In this document: positions 1-11,289 of the stretch, piece after piece
Position numbering within the stretch: the first letter of the stretch is position 1
How the letters are laid out: every line of letters begins with the position of its first letter
DNA from: Boesenbergia rotunda
Lineage: Eukaryota > Streptophyta > Magnoliopsida > Zingiberales > Zingiberaceae
Reading direction: 5' to 3'
Length of the DNA: 64,000 bases
NCBI GenBank assembly: GCA_024364735.1
Contig: JAGFNQ010000283.1
Location: 24,774-88,773 of the forward strand
Notes under the pieces: generated by a model
What the model was told of the DNA's origin: nothing
The model's input: the letters and a program-made list of their open reading frames with translations, nothing else
Database searches by the model: none
Made by a program: the position numbers and the translations under genes

Positions 1-862
1 TTGACAATTTAGGAAATTGTTTCCCAAAACAATTCCTTAAATAAAGTATGAAATTAGAATTAGGAAATCCGGTTCCTAATTCAAATAATGAGACTTGATA
101 AATTAAGTCACATACGTACTTTATTAAGGAAATCGTTAGTCATGACATAATTCTATGTCATGAATGTGCTTAAAAAGAAAGGATGAGACCCAAAACCCCT
201 TACAAAATATTAAGGCCAACACCTTCCATTAATATGGTTAGAATCGGAGTTTTGTTTCTCGTTTGGGTTGATGGACACATCCATGCCCAGCTTGAACCTC
301 AACATGTTCAAACCATGGAATTAGTTTATGGATAATATAGTTGGAGTCAGAGGTCAATCCTTAGTTTTGGTTGTTGGACACATCCAAGCCTGACTAAACG
401 GTTGAATGAGCTCCAACCATATTAAAACTATTTCTTGATTAATGGGTCAGCCTTAAGCTTGGAGCATCGATTTGTTATGCCATAGCCAAGGTCGATGCAA
501 AGAGAGGTGCAGTTGGGTGCTATGTATAAAGTTACATACTTATTAATGAGTTAACAACCCAATGATTTATGCAAACATTCAATTAGTTGATAGCATAAAG
601 TGATAGTTATATATATGTGATGTGTAATCGGTATAATTACCTACCTTCATAGCTAAGAAAAACTTGATGGCCACAGCCATGGTTGTTCTTATCTATGGTT
701 GGATATCAACCTATTTGGAGATGCTCCTACAATCTCCTGAATTGATAAAAAGGGTTATTCAATTTGATAAATAAATAAGATTTTAATTAATGTATATTGA
801 TACATTCTTTATCATTCTTCTCACATAAGCTCAATTTGTGTTTCTAGGTTAATCACTCGATC
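1..862 (+). other. Untranslated leader of Copia-1
   Basis: No coding signal is seen before the gag ATG at 863. The stretch is AT-rich and holds two strong inverted repeats near 10-39 (arms around AGGAAATTGTTT / AAAACAATTCCT) and 52-82 (arms GAATTAGGAA / TTCCTAATTC). It also has an imperfect repeat of a 'TTGGACACATCCA' phrase near 265 and 375. A pyrimidine-rich tract ending TTTCTAG at 841-847, just before the ATG, resembles a 3' splice site, so the leader may contain an intron; its donor could be upstream of the window. No primer binding site is present, so the 5' LTR must end before base 1. Confidence 0.6.
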
Positions 863-2053
863 ATGTCTTCTCTGAATTTGCGTTCCATTTTGGACACCAA
901 TAAACTGACTGGGCCAAACTTCATGGACTGGCTTCGAAACCTGAGGATAGTCCTTATGTCAGAGAAGCTTGCTTATGTTCTTGAAGATCAACTTCCTAAC
1001 CAACCTCCTGAAGGTGCAACTCCAGACCAGCTAGTGGCCTATCAGAAACATGTGATCGATTCTGAACTTGCGAGTTGCATCATGCTAGCCTCTATGATAC
1101 CTGAGCTGCAAAAGCAGCATGAGCATATGGATGCTTATACCATCATCTTCCATCTTCATGAGTTGTTTGAAGAGCAGGCGAGATCCAAAAGGTTCGAAGT
1201 CTCCAGACTCCTCTTCACCACTAAGATGCAGGAAGGCACTTCTGCCTTGCAGTTTGTGCTAAAGATGTTGGGGTACATTGAGCGACTGAACACACTCGGT
1301 TTTGCAATGGATCATGAACTAAGTATTGACTTAATTCTGAGTTGTTTGCCCAAAAGTTATTCACAATTTGTGATGAACTATCGGATGAACAAACTAGAGA
1401 CCACCATTCCCGAGTTGCTCAACCTGCTGAAGACTGTGGAGCCTTCTGTAAAGCCGGATCAAAAGGCGGTACTGTTAGTTGGTTCCTCGAAGAAAGGTTC
1501 TAAGAGGAAGGCCAAAGAACAGAATAAAGGAAAGAAGAAAAAGGCCAAAAAGACTGAAAAGAAACCGAAAGGAACTTGCCATCATTGTGGCAAGGAGGGT
1601 CACTGGCGAAGAAACTGCAAGATTTATCTTGAGTCCATGAAGAATAAGGCATCCGATGCCCCATCCTCTTCAGGTATCTTCGTTATTGAATGTCACTCTA
1701 TTTCCTCAAATACCTGGGTACTTGATACTGGGTGTAGCTCACATATATGTAATGACATACAGGGGCTAAGGAATAGAAGAAGACTCGTCAGGGGAGAAGC
1801 GGATTTGCGAGTTGGAAATGGAGCAAAGATTGCTGCTGTTGCCATCGGAACATATTTGCTAAAGCTCCCGACTGGACGTGTCTTAGAATTGGATAATTGT
1901 TATTTTGTTCCTTCGTTAATAAAGAACATTGTATCTATTTCATGTTTGAATGAAAAGGGTTATCATTTAACTTTTAGTAACAATTGTTGTTACATAACTT
2001 TAAATGGCGTTCTTTATGGAATGGAACTTTGTGCAATGGTATCTACACGTTAG
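863..2053 (+). pseudogene. Copia-1 gag-protease region
   Basis: This open frame of 396 codons starts at the first ATG after the leader. Residues 1-200 are a UBN2-type copia gag (WLRNLRIVL motif near residue 24), which would form the cytoplasmic virus-like particle. A basic Lys-rich linker leads to a CCHC zinc knuckle (CHHCGKEGHWRRNC, about residues 239-252) that binds RNA. The aspartic protease follows, with the active-site motif WVLDTGCSSH near residue 285. The frame is lost at about 2020, where a frameshift separates it from the integrase reading frame starting upstream of 2054. In an intact copia element gag and pol form one polyprotein, so this is a damaged copy. Family assignment is firm; function is lost. 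Confidence 0.9.
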
Positions 2054-2773
2054 ATTTATCCAGTGACGTTTTCAATATCGAAGTTAGCAACAAACGTGCT
2101 CGAATAGATAATCGAATAGACTCCTACACTTGGCATTGTCGTCTTGGCCATGTAAGTAAGAAACGCATGACCGAATTACACCGATGTGGAATTTTGAAAT
2201 CATTTGAACCCGGTTCATTTGATACATGCGAATCATGCTTAAAAGGCAAGATGACCAAATTACCCTTTTCCGGAAAAGGTAATCCAGTGGGAGAATTGCT
2301 TGGTCTAATACATGCTGATGTATGTGGACCAATGTCAACTCTTGCACAAGGAGACTATAGCTACTTCATCACCTTTATCGATGATCACTCACGATTCGAG
2401 TACATGTTCTTGATGAAACACAAATCTGAAGCCTTTGAGAAATTCAAAGAGTTTAGAAATGAAGTAGAGAAACAGCTTGGCAAAAGTATTAAAATACTTC
2501 GATCCGATCGGGGTGGTGAATACTTAAGTCAAGAGTTTCAAGATTATCTTAGGGACAATGGGATATTATCCCAATGGACTCCGCCGTATACACCACAGCA
2601 TAATGGTGTATCTGAGAGGCGCAACCGAACCTTGATGGACATGGTTAGGTCGATGATGAATCATGCAACTCTTCCAAAATTCTTTTGGGGCTATGCACTT
2701 AAGACAGCTGTTTACTTGCTAAACAGAGTCCCGACCAAGGTAGTCTCTACTACTCCATATGAGACATGGAATA
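2020..2773 (+). pseudogene. Copia-1 integrase, N-terminal and catalytic part, cut by CACTA
   Basis: After the frameshift the frame carries the integrase zinc-binding HHCC segment (WHCRLGHV ... DTCESC) and the rve catalytic core. The catalytic acidic residues are visible as D in HADVCGPM, D in LRSDRGGEY and E in HNGVSERRN, giving the copia DD35E pattern. Integrase would insert the cDNA in the nucleus. The frame runs unbroken to 2773, where it is interrupted in the middle of a Trp-Asn-Ser coding stretch by the CACTA terminus at 2774; the ORF appears to continue a few codons into transposon DNA and stops there. The rest of the integrase resumes at 7631 after one copy of the ATA target duplication. 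Confidence 0.9.
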
Positions 2774-2797
2774 CACTACAAGAAAAAAGTTAAACAA

Positions 2798-3110
2798 CAA
2801 TGCTTTTTCCGCGTTGTCGTTAATGCTTAAAAAGCGATGTTGATGAAGCCGTTGTAGAAAGTATATCTACGACAACGCTTTTTCCGCGTTGTGGTTTGGA
2901 GCAAAGACAACGCTTTTTTCGCGTTGTCTATTGGTTTTTAAAAAGCGTTGTCATTTTAATAGGCAGTGTTTTTCATAATTTATAATATTCACAATTTATA
3001 AACATTTTTATTCACAATTGATAATATTCACAATTTATAATATTCACAATTTACAAGCATTTTTATTCACAATTGATAATATTCACAATTTACACTGATA
3101 ATAGTTTACA
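2798..3110. repeat. CACTA left subterminal repeats and AT-rich minisatellite
   Basis: From 2798 to 2960 short inverted motifs recur: ACAACGC, a T-rich spacer, then GCGTTGT, at least four times. CACTA transposases of the En/Spm type bind subterminal repeats of this sort. From about 2965 to 3110 an AT-rich repeat of 'ATTCACAATTTATAAT'-like units follows. Confidence 0.75.
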
Positions 3111-3193
3111 AAATTCACTTATAATACAGTGCATTATTTACAAAAGTGTTTGTATTCCATATTAAATACAAAAAATATCTCAATTCACAAGTT

Positions 3194-6100
3194 CTATAAA
3201 ACTTCATCATTCACAAGTTGTTCTTTAGGGCTGCTTGTTAACTCGATCTGCTTTAACACTTCATTTTCAGTAACCACATCCTGAAATAGAAGAACTCAGG
3301 AAAGACGTCAAATTGTTAGCCATCATGCAAGAGACAGACATGAGTATTAAATGCTTACAAAAAGTACACCTTATCAGATATTTTTCCAGTGTGTATCAAC
3401 ATAGTAGAGGATTAAAATTATTTAGCTTGTAAAATTGCACGGCAGGAAAAGATCATGCAAACAGTATCTTTGAATAGAGCATGAAAGAAGCTAATCATCT
3501 CACCTTTAGTGACTTCTTTGTACCCTTGGAATCACTCTGAAGGTTTTGCAACACACACAGACCGTATTCAATGCTGAAGTTTCATAACATCGATAATAGT
3601 CAGACAAATAATTCTTCAAACCTAATGAAAAATCAAAACATTAAAGAGTAAAGACAACCTTTCACTTGAAAGAACAAGCTTAGTTTTCTTTAGAGACGCT
3701 TCAAATGTGTTGTTATCAAGGTGGTGGCCAAGAGCAAAACCAATTATTCTATCAACATCTGAAAAAGATATGAGCTGAAGATAATCTGAAGGAACCAAAA
3801 ACTGACAAAAGAACATGGAATAAACCAAACACTCACTTTCACTTGAAAGTGTTTGATCCTTTATGCAGATCCGGTCAAGGTCGTTGCACTCAAATCCAAT
3901 GCGATTCAAGAACTAGAAATTTGTAGAAAATGTCAAAGGAATGTAGAAGATCCAACAATTGACACAAGTAACATAAAGTCAACAACAGATACTAATAACA
4001 AAGCCTGTATGAAGCCAAGCAATGTCTAAGATTCAAACTACTGTATGAAAGCCAAGTAATGTACAAGATGCAACCAATGAAGTCCTTAAAATAAACAATA
4101 TATATACCAAAAACTTTCTATTTTGTATCTTTATGGACAGGGGATCCATTTAGCTATGTCTAGATTCTTTGTATAATCATCCAGATTCTTTGTATAATCC
4201 AACTTATCGCCAAGAAACCATACTCAATGCACACATCTCTTCAATTTTATTTCCTACCCTTGATTAGAGTTCCAATCCACCTTTTGGTCTTCAGTCTTCA
4301 TGAAAATCATACACAATATGATAAGAGTATAAATCAATAGGCTCTAAACACATGGTCTGACATAAGTGCAAAAATACAAGGAAATGAGCACAAGGGACAA
4401 GATGGCCTAGGTGTGCAAGAGTAAAATAATTAACTGAAATAATAATTCTAAGTATCTAAATGTAAAAACCAGCTTCGCTTGTTTGGCAAACTCATAAGGA
4501 CTCCTGTGAAATAGAGTAGCTTCAAGTGTTAGGCTAAAGGCTCCTTCCAAGACTAATGTAGGGTGAGAGATTGTAACCATAAACCCTCCTGTATGGGCAG
4601 TGGCTATTTTGTTGGCTTCATGGCCATAGGCCTAGGCCACTTGAAGAAATGTAAGCTAACTGTTCACAAACAGTTTGCCTTTTTAAATTTAATTTAGAAA
4701 TATTCCACCAGGAAAGATTTGCAAATGCCAATTTGAGAACGTCTCATCACAGTTGATATAGTTCAAACACTAATGACTGTTGCGAATTGTAAATTCCAGG
4801 AGATGCAATTAGCAAATTTACAAATATGACTCAAAAACAGTTGTCATACTTAAAATCAATAATAATTTATGAGAATTGTAAATTCTAGGAGATGCAAAAT
4901 TGTTGAAATCTATAAGTATAGATAATTAAAATACTCGCACATATATGTGTGTAAAGAAATTCTCATAAGATGTTTATGTAAATATTTGAACATCTTAGAA
5001 CAATATAATTTCCACAATGAACTTTGATTAAGGTCGCAGGATGAGAAGCCAAATTGATTCAGGATTTTCTCAGTCAGGCTAGTTCAACCTCATAAAATTC
5101 GAAGGAATAAGGAAAGAGCATGCTCCAATCCAAATGGGAGCAATGCAAGGAAGGGAAAATGCAAACGGTGACAGCAAACAGAAAAGAATAAGTGTAGGAC
5201 CTACATAAAGTCTAGCAAATGATAGATAACCCTTGAAGAGTTGGTGATTTGGTACAACTCTTCAGCAGAATCTGAAGTACCTCATGCTTCAAGGTTATAA
5301 AGAGAGAGAGATGATTTGTTCTGCAATATGCATAGATGTTGGATGCAAATAACTTAACGAATTCAAAGAACATAATAGCAATTAATAATCACAAGTACAT
5401 CCCAAGTATTTGGGGATGGCTACACATCTTATTATTCCATCATGACGCAGAAAAGTCATATCTAGTTATGGAACTGAAAAAACAAAGCTTATGGGAAAAT
5501 AGGGCATATAGATTGTTTGTTAAAAGGTTATTGAATCTTGTCCAAATAATAACTTACAGAACAGATGCTCTGAATGTTGGACTTAGCCTTAAGTGTTTCA
5601 ACATCATTGTCCAATTTCTTCTTCCATTCTGGAACATTTCTTTCATCCTGAAATTATTAAACGTCATTGTCTTTTTACCCCAAGTGGAAGAATTTATTTA
5701 GAATTAGTAAGGCAAATCTTAAAATTAATATACCAGAGGTGGATGGATAATGATCCTATTAGGGAAAAGCTTTGTGAGTTGCTTCACAGTTTTTGAACTT
5801 TCTTTGCTTCTCTCTTGCAGCCTACTGAAGCAATCCTGGCAATTTCACCAAAGTTAAATATTAAAAGACAAGAAAACGAGGAAGCCTCAGAAGCAAAGTT
5901 CTGAAAAATATGCAGAAACCAAACTAGTACAGTTTGTATATTATGTGTATGTAGGTGGTCAGACAGATACAATATATGTATACTATTAATATATAATACC
6001 TAATAAAAAGAAAAGGCAATTATGTTAAAACCAACTAACAATCCCAAGCTGAGGAAACATGATATTATCACCATCTTGGTGGTTATCAGTTTTTCATATT

Positions 6101-6890
6101 TTGCACAAAGAATGCTCATGGACGCATGAGAGTTGAGACCTTTGGCAATATTAAATAATGCCATGAACTAGGATATGCCTAATAGCAACAGGTAAAAAAT
6201 TTTGTTGAACAAAAATCATACCGGCAGAGCAAAATCAAATAGTATCGTTTGGTTGCCTCCAAATTTTGTAAAAAGAAGACCACCTGGATGTGACTGTGGT
6301 GTATACACAGTTAACATCGTCTTTTATTCAGGCAATGAAACTAATGACAAGTATGAAAAACCCCACCTTCTCTTTACGGCTATCCACCTGGGTATTGGAG
6401 CAAACAAAAAGAACGCCTGACAAACCAGAGTCCATCTTAACCTTCATTGTCAGGTATGAATCCACACCTCCAGCAATAGATTTTTCAATGTCTTTTAAGA
6501 AGACTATTAAAGGACAATGCTGAGATTCTTCAGATATAACCTATGTTTTAAAATAAAAAAAGCAATCAGGACAAGGAAAAGGCTAGAAACTACCACTTTA
6601 ACTACAGAAAATAGGGGGCACCTCAAATAATTCATTTAGAGTTGATCTTCCTAAATCCTCCCGTGAAGAAATATCTGGGCGAAGCGAGTCCACTGAACCA
6701 GAGAAAAAGGAGATGATACCAGGAAATTCATTAATATCTTTTTTGGTAAAGTGTATGCACAAGATAGAACAATGTAACTAAATTTAGCCAAATGTGAGAG
6801 CTATACCAGCACAAAAGAAACCATGATGTTCTTCACAAAGGCCCCCAAGATCGTTACCTTCTGGAAGTAGCATACATTCCATTTCAGAAA
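3194..6890 (-). pseudogene. Captured AAA+ ATPase gene fragment (plant MSP1/spastin-like family), 5' part only
   Basis: Read on the minus strand, exon-like blocks bounded by AG/GT splice signals spell the N-terminal and linker part of the plant AAA+ ATPase family related to At4g02480/At1g64110 (match recalled from family knowledge). Blocks: about 6807-6890 (EGNDLGGLCEEHHGFF), 6622-6692 (VDSLRPDIS...LNELFE), 6367 to about 6450 (TQVDSRKEK), 6222-6293 (SHPGGLLFTKFGGNQT), 5734-5824 (RSKESSKTVKQLTKLFP), 5558-5647 (VPEWKKKLDNDVETLK), 3837-3912 (CNDLDRICIKDQTLSSE), 3659-3758 (VDRIIGFALGHHL), 3504-3573 (IEYGLCVLQNLQSDSK), 3194-3280 (DVVTENEV, then divergent and TAG). Splice phases join in frame across the last five blocks. 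The copy ends just before the family's ATPase core: no Walker A or B motif is present. Introns are kept, so capture was from DNA. No ATPase activity is expected. Confidence 0.8.
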
Positions 6891-7102
6891 CCCTTAAGGA
6901 TTTCGGAAACCCTAAACTGGAAAATGCCTAGGGTTTTAGAATCTATCGATCTTACTCCCAAAGCGGTAAGAGAGAAGTGTGATTCGAGGAGGATGTACCT
7001 TGGTGTAGTAATTTGGAACCCCCTTCTCCCCGAGCGTCACCAGCAGAAGCTTGAAATCTGACCGCCACAGAGTCAGAACGTCGGCGACTGCGAGAGAGAG
7101 AG

Positions 7103-7198
7103 ATGGAGAGGGTAGTGGCGAGCGTCGTGATGCTGCCGCTGGGGTTCAGTTTCCACTCGACAGACGAAGAGCTCGTGGAGGATACTTCTTGGTGGTGA
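7103..7198 (+). pseudogene. NAC-domain subdomain A fragment inside the CACTA element
   Basis: A 31-codon ORF contains LPLGFSFHSTDEELV, a near match to the conserved start of the NAC DNA-binding domain (family consensus close to LPPGFRFHPTDEEL). It stops seven codons later at TGA (7196-7198), so only the first NAC block is present and no DNA binding is expected. It lies on the plus strand, upstream of and opposite to the captured AAA+ ATPase fragment. The surrounding GC-rich stretch (7080-7400) with GAGGGAGGTGG repeats looks like a gene-start region. Either a second gene fragment was captured, or the two host genes were neighbours in opposite orientation. Confidence 0.7.
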
Positions 7199-7407
7199 GC
7201 TAGGAGAAGATGTATGTTCACCAGATCTTCATGGAGAGGAGAGGACGAGGGAGGTGGCAATGAGGGAGGTGGAGGGAGGTGGCAATGAGGGAGGTGGAGG
7301 GATGTGGAGGGAGATATTTCGCGGAGAAAAGAAGCGCGGAGAGATTTTTCGCGAGCCGCCGAGGTTTGGCAATGAGCGAGGGATGTGTTTTTTATTTTAG
7401 CGGGAAA

Positions 7408-7627
7408 TACGACAACGCTTTTAAAAAACCCTTTTGTAACAGCGTTGTCTTTCATCCGAAACCACAACACTAAGCACATCGCATCATTATAAAACATTGT
7501 CATTATTAAAAAGTAAAACACATAGACAACGTTTTTCACTAAAAACGTTGTAAAACAAAAAAAGACAACGTTTTTTTTAAAAAACGTTGTCGATTGGGCG
7601 TTGTTGATTGCAAAAAATCTTGTAGTG
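7408..7627. repeat. CACTA right subterminal repeats and terminal inverted repeat
   Basis: Inverted motifs GACAACG ... CGTTGTC recur toward the right end; the innermost copies carry ACAACGC/GCGTTGT arms as on the left, while those nearest the end carry ACAACGT/ACGTTGT arms, so both arm halves changed together. The terminal repeat ends CTTGTAGTG at 7627, followed by the ATA target duplication. Confidence 0.8.
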
Positions 7628-7630
7628 ATA

Positions 7631-8115
7631 GTAAGAAACCACACTTAACTCACCTTAAGATATGGGGTTGTCCTGCTTATGTGAAGCGGATTATATCAGA
7701 CAAATTGGATGCTAAGTCTGATAAATGTCTATTTATTGGATACCCTAAGGAAACGAAGGGTTACCAATTCTATCATCCCTTGGAACAAAAGGTGTTTGTT
7801 TCAAGGTATGCTGTATTTATGGAAAAAGAATTTCTTTTACAAGAAAACAGTGGGAGTGGGATTGAACTTGATGATGTTCAAGAAACTCCAATAGACATTA
7901 CAGACACACCTTGTCTAGACCCACAACCAATACCTCATAATGATGAGCTATCAGTTGAACCTAAGACTACACCACATCTTCGTAGATCTGATAGGACACG
8001 CAATATTCCAGAGAGATACGGATTTCTCGTAAGTGAATCGAACGACGTGTTACTCATAAGCGATGACGAACCTATCAGTTATGAAGATGTTCTGAAAAGT
8101 TCAGAAAGGGACAAA
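7631..8115 (+). pseudogene. Copia-1 integrase C-terminal region, resumed after CACTA
   Basis: The frame interrupted at 2773 continues here with the integrase C-terminal GKE-like region (THLKIWGCPAYVKR near the start, then KCLFIGYPKETKGYQFY) and the acidic linker before RT (residues like DDEPISYEDVLK). It stays open until a TAG at 8116-8118; Copia-2 has TGG at that codon, so the stop is a G-to-A change. Part of one former polyprotein; not functional here because of the CACTA insertion and the stop. Confidence 0.88.
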
Positions 8116-8118
8116 TAG

Positions 8119-9669
8119 CTTGAGGCCATGAAGTCGGAAATGGATTCCATGTACGAAAACCAAGTATGGGACTTGGTTAACCCACCTGAAGGGATTAAGC
8201 CCATAGGGTGCAAGTGGGTTTTCAAGAAGAAAACCGACATGGAAGGTAATGTTGTTACCTTTAAGGCTAGATTAGTGGCAAAAGGATATCGTCAGAAGCA
8301 AGGAATTGATTATGACGAAACCTATTCGCCAGTAGCTATGCTTAAATCCATTCGGATGCTCCTAGCCATAGCAGCTCATTATGATTATGAGATATGGCAA
8401 ATGGATGTGAAAACAGCTTTCCTTAACGGAAACCTGCTTGAGGATGTATACATGATACAACCTGAAGGTTTCACATCGGTTGATAAAACCAAAGTATGCA
8501 AGCTTCGACGATCCATATATGGACTGAAGCAAGCATCTAGGAGCTGGAACATCCGTTTTGATGAGACAATCAAAAAGTTTGATTTCTCACAAAATCCAGA
8601 CGAACCTTGTGTGTACAAGAAGGTTAGTGGGAGTGCAGTCGTATTCCTAGTATTATATGTCGATGACATCTTACTTATAGGAAACGATATATCAGTCTTA
8701 CAGACAGTTAAAATTTGGTTGTCCAAAACTTTCTCCATGAAAGACCTGGGAGAAGCAACCTATATCCTTGGGATTAGAATCTATAGAGATAGATCAAAAC
8801 GGTTGCTTGGTCTTTCGCAGTCTACATATATAGACCGAGTGCTAAAAAGGTTTAGCATGTCGGAATCCAAGAAAGGTTACCTTCCCATCAGGCATGGGAT
8901 CAACCTTTCAAAGTCTATGTGTCCGCGCACAGAAGACGAGAGGATTTGCATGAATAAGATTCCTTATGCATCCGCGATAGGATCTATCATGTATGCTATG
9001 TTATGTACAAGGCCCGATGTATCGTATGCTTTGAGCGTCACAAGAAGATACCAGTCGGATCCAGGAATGGATCATTGGGCGGCTGTTAAGACAATCCTTA
9101 AGTACTTAAGAAGAACTAAGGATGTGTTCCTAATATATGGAGAAGGAGATATGGTAATACGTGGGTATACAGATGCCAGTTTCCAGACAGATAAGGATGA
9201 CTCCAAATCTCAGTCTGGATACGTATTTACTTTGAATGGAGGCGCAGTAAGTTGGAAAAGTTCCAAACAAGACACCGTAGCGGATTCCACCACGGAAGCG
9301 GAATATATCGCAGCTTCGGAAGCAGCAAAGGAAGCAGTCTGGATCAAGAAGTTCGTCTCCGAACTTGGCGTGGTTCCAACCATTGATGATGCAGTGCCGG
9401 TTTACTGCGACAACAATGGAGCTATTGCACAAGCAAAGGAACCAAGGTCTCATCAGCGATCCAAACACGTGCTTCGCCGCTATCATCTGATCAGAGAGAT
9501 TATAAGTAGGAATGATATACAAATTGAGAAAATTCCCACTGAAAGGAATTTAGCGGATCCTTTAACTAAGGCCTTGCCTCAGAACAAGTTTGAGGGTCAT
9601 GTTAGAGCTGTGGTATTGGATACCGTAGCGATTGGCATTAGGCCAAGTGGGAGTTTGTTAGTGATATGA
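8119..9669 (+). pseudogene. Copia-1 reverse transcriptase-RNase H
   Basis: An RVT_2-type copia reverse transcriptase starts just after the TAG (NQVWDLVNPPEG, CKWVFKKK, RLVAKGYRQ, QMDVKTAFLNG). The catalytic motif YVDDILLIG lies near residue 177 of the frame from 8128. RNase H follows with YTDASFQ, the STTEAEY block and CDNNGAI, including its acidic catalytic residues. This domain pair would make cDNA in the particle. Near 9607 a 1-bp deletion relative to Copia-2 shifts the last codons, so the true family stop falls near 9634 and the last dozen or so residues of this frame are artefactual. Otherwise this is the best preserved stretch of Copia-1. Confidence 0.92.
9641..9655 (+). other. Copia-1 polypurine tract
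   Basis: GGCCAAGTGGGAG at 9641-9653 sits directly before the LTR start (TGTTAG at 9656); the same string precedes the LTR in Copia-2 (near 50158-50172, minus strand). It would prime plus-strand cDNA synthesis. Confidence 0.7.
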
Positions 9670-10834
9670 GAGAAGTGTCCTAAGGCAATCGCCTTATGAT
9701 TGTAAAATTTATTTTAAAAATGATAATTCACTATTTGAGTATACATGTTTGTATTTGATTGGGATCTTAAACTCATCTACTGAATATCCGCAATACAACT
9801 CACAGCATAAGAGAATTTGTGATGGGATCACAACTAGTGATTATCTCTAAATGTGCAAATGTGAAGTATTGAAAATATCCCTAGTCGATGAATTGATAAA
9901 TACGGACACTATCAATTCTGTTGAGACTAGCATGGGTTATTCTCTAATCAGCTGATTCTCACTGGCTGGTGACATTGGGATGTCCGGAGATAAACACGGA
10001 TGCTAGTTAAGGGAACTAGTTCATTGGAGTGACTAGCTGTAAGACTTCATATGGTTATCTATATAGATATGTCAATGAAGTTCTTACTGCGGCTTAAGTG
10101 CAATGTTCCTTTGACTTGCGGTGTTCAAGTCATCTTGGTCATGGAGACTTATACTTTAACATCTTAAGCAAGCATCTCCAAGGAGGTGTGGACCTAGGAT
10201 GATTGGGTATAAGCCGAAGTGCCCGAAGATGTTTGAACAGCCTACAAAGGATTCACCACTCCTTGCGAGGAGATGTATACCCAGGCCTATCGTCGGATTG
10301 TTACTCAAAGCCTCTGGCCAGAGCATATCATGTTTAGAGTGTGAGTCTCTAAAATACATGAGAGTAATTAGAAATCCAAAGGACGAGAAAGACATTACTT
10401 GGGCTAGGTGTGACGTAATCAGCCTAGTAGGGACTGACACAAATAGATCGTGTCCTGAACCAAGTGGGTATAAGATGGTGAAGGGAATGGGGCACGATTC
10501 ATTAGAGCTGCTGAAGGGTTTCGGAATTCTTTCTGAGGTCAACCGTTGATCTTTCGATTAATTGGGGGTCATGATGTACTACTAGGTGCCACTCATGATC
10601 GTTCTATAATTAGTTAATTATAGACGGCCAACATAAATCGAAAGCCTATTTAGTCACACGCACTACGGGTAATCCGAGGGATTTAAAACGAGTTGAAAAT
10701 TAGATTTTCCGATCAAGAGAAATAAGTCGAATCTGAATTTATCAGAGGCGCAATGGAAGCTAAAAATGGCTAAGTCTTTTGAAGGCTTATTGGGCGAATT
10801 AAATGAGTTTAATTCGCAATCGGTTCGGTTTGAA

Positions 10835-10879
10835 TTGGCCGGCCAAAGAGGGTGTCCACCCTCTTGGTTTGGCCGGCCA
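10835..10879. promoter_or_regulatory. GGCCGGCC dyads flanking a GAGGGTG hairpin in Copia-1 U3
   Basis: TTGGCCGGCCAA (10835-10846) and TTTGGCCGGCCA (10868-10879) bracket a stem of AAGAGGGTG / CACCCTCTT. Copia-2 keeps the arrangement near 48925-48975 on the other strand with slightly different stems. Position upstream of the TATA box suggests a U3 control site; the function is inferred. Confidence 0.5.
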
Positions 10880-11282
10880 CTACAAAAGGGATAAACCAAT
10901 TTATTTGGTTTAATTAATAAAATACATCTAGCGCGATTTGTTTTATAAATTATGGATAAATAAATTTGTATAAAAAAATTTATATAAATAAATTTATAGA
11001 AATTTATTCTTTTTATGGAAATTAAAATGATCCATGGAATGGTTTATTTTAATTTTATAAAATCAATTATGAATTGATTTTTTCATAATAAGAAAGTTTA
11101 TAAATTTCTTATAAAATTTATTCCATAATTAAAGGAGAGAAGTATTTGTTTTATTATAAAGTTAGTTATAATAAAACTAGGCATAACGGAATTATTCATA
11201 AGAAAGATTATAAGATAAATTTCTTATGAAAATTAATTCCGTTAATTCCGTTAAGAGAAAGACTTGGCAAGGGAGAAGCAAC

Positions 11283-11289
11283 TATATAA
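11283..11289 (+). promoter_or_regulatory. TATA box of Copia-1 LTR
   Basis: TATATAA followed by GGAACC lies in the last third of the LTR, upstream of a CT-rich tract; Copia-2 has the matching TATATA box near 48530 on the minus strand. Confidence 0.6.

Larger units (their letters stand above)
2774..7627. mobile_element. Non-autonomous CACTA (DTC) transposon with captured host sequence
   Basis: The left end reads CACTACAAGAAAAAA at 2774 and the right end, read on the minus strand from 7627, begins CACTACAAGA; both are flanked by ATA (2771-2773 and 7628-7630), the 3-bp target duplication expected of CACTA elements. The empty site is preserved in Copia-2 (around 52160-52185), where the same integrase codons run through with a single ATA, proving insertion and size (4854 bp). 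Subterminal repeats built on ACAACGC / GCGTTGT line both ends. I see no transposase (TNPD-like) coding, so mobility would depend on an autonomous relative. The interior carries exon-like pieces of a plant AAA+ ATPase gene (minus strand) and a NAC start fragment (plus strand). Confidence 0.95.

Noticed and set aside
6952..7644. 230-codon minus-strand ORF crossing the CACTA right end
   Set aside because: It spans the transposon terminus and subterminal repeats, has low-complexity Ser/Pro content and resembles no family; at most its end may hold a bit of captured leader.
10199..10549. A 116-codon ORF inside the Copia-1 LTR, open also in the Copia-2 LTR (49258-49608)
   Set aside because: Comparing the two copies by eye gives roughly 16 amino-acid-changing against about 6 silent differences, so it looks neutral and open by recent descent.
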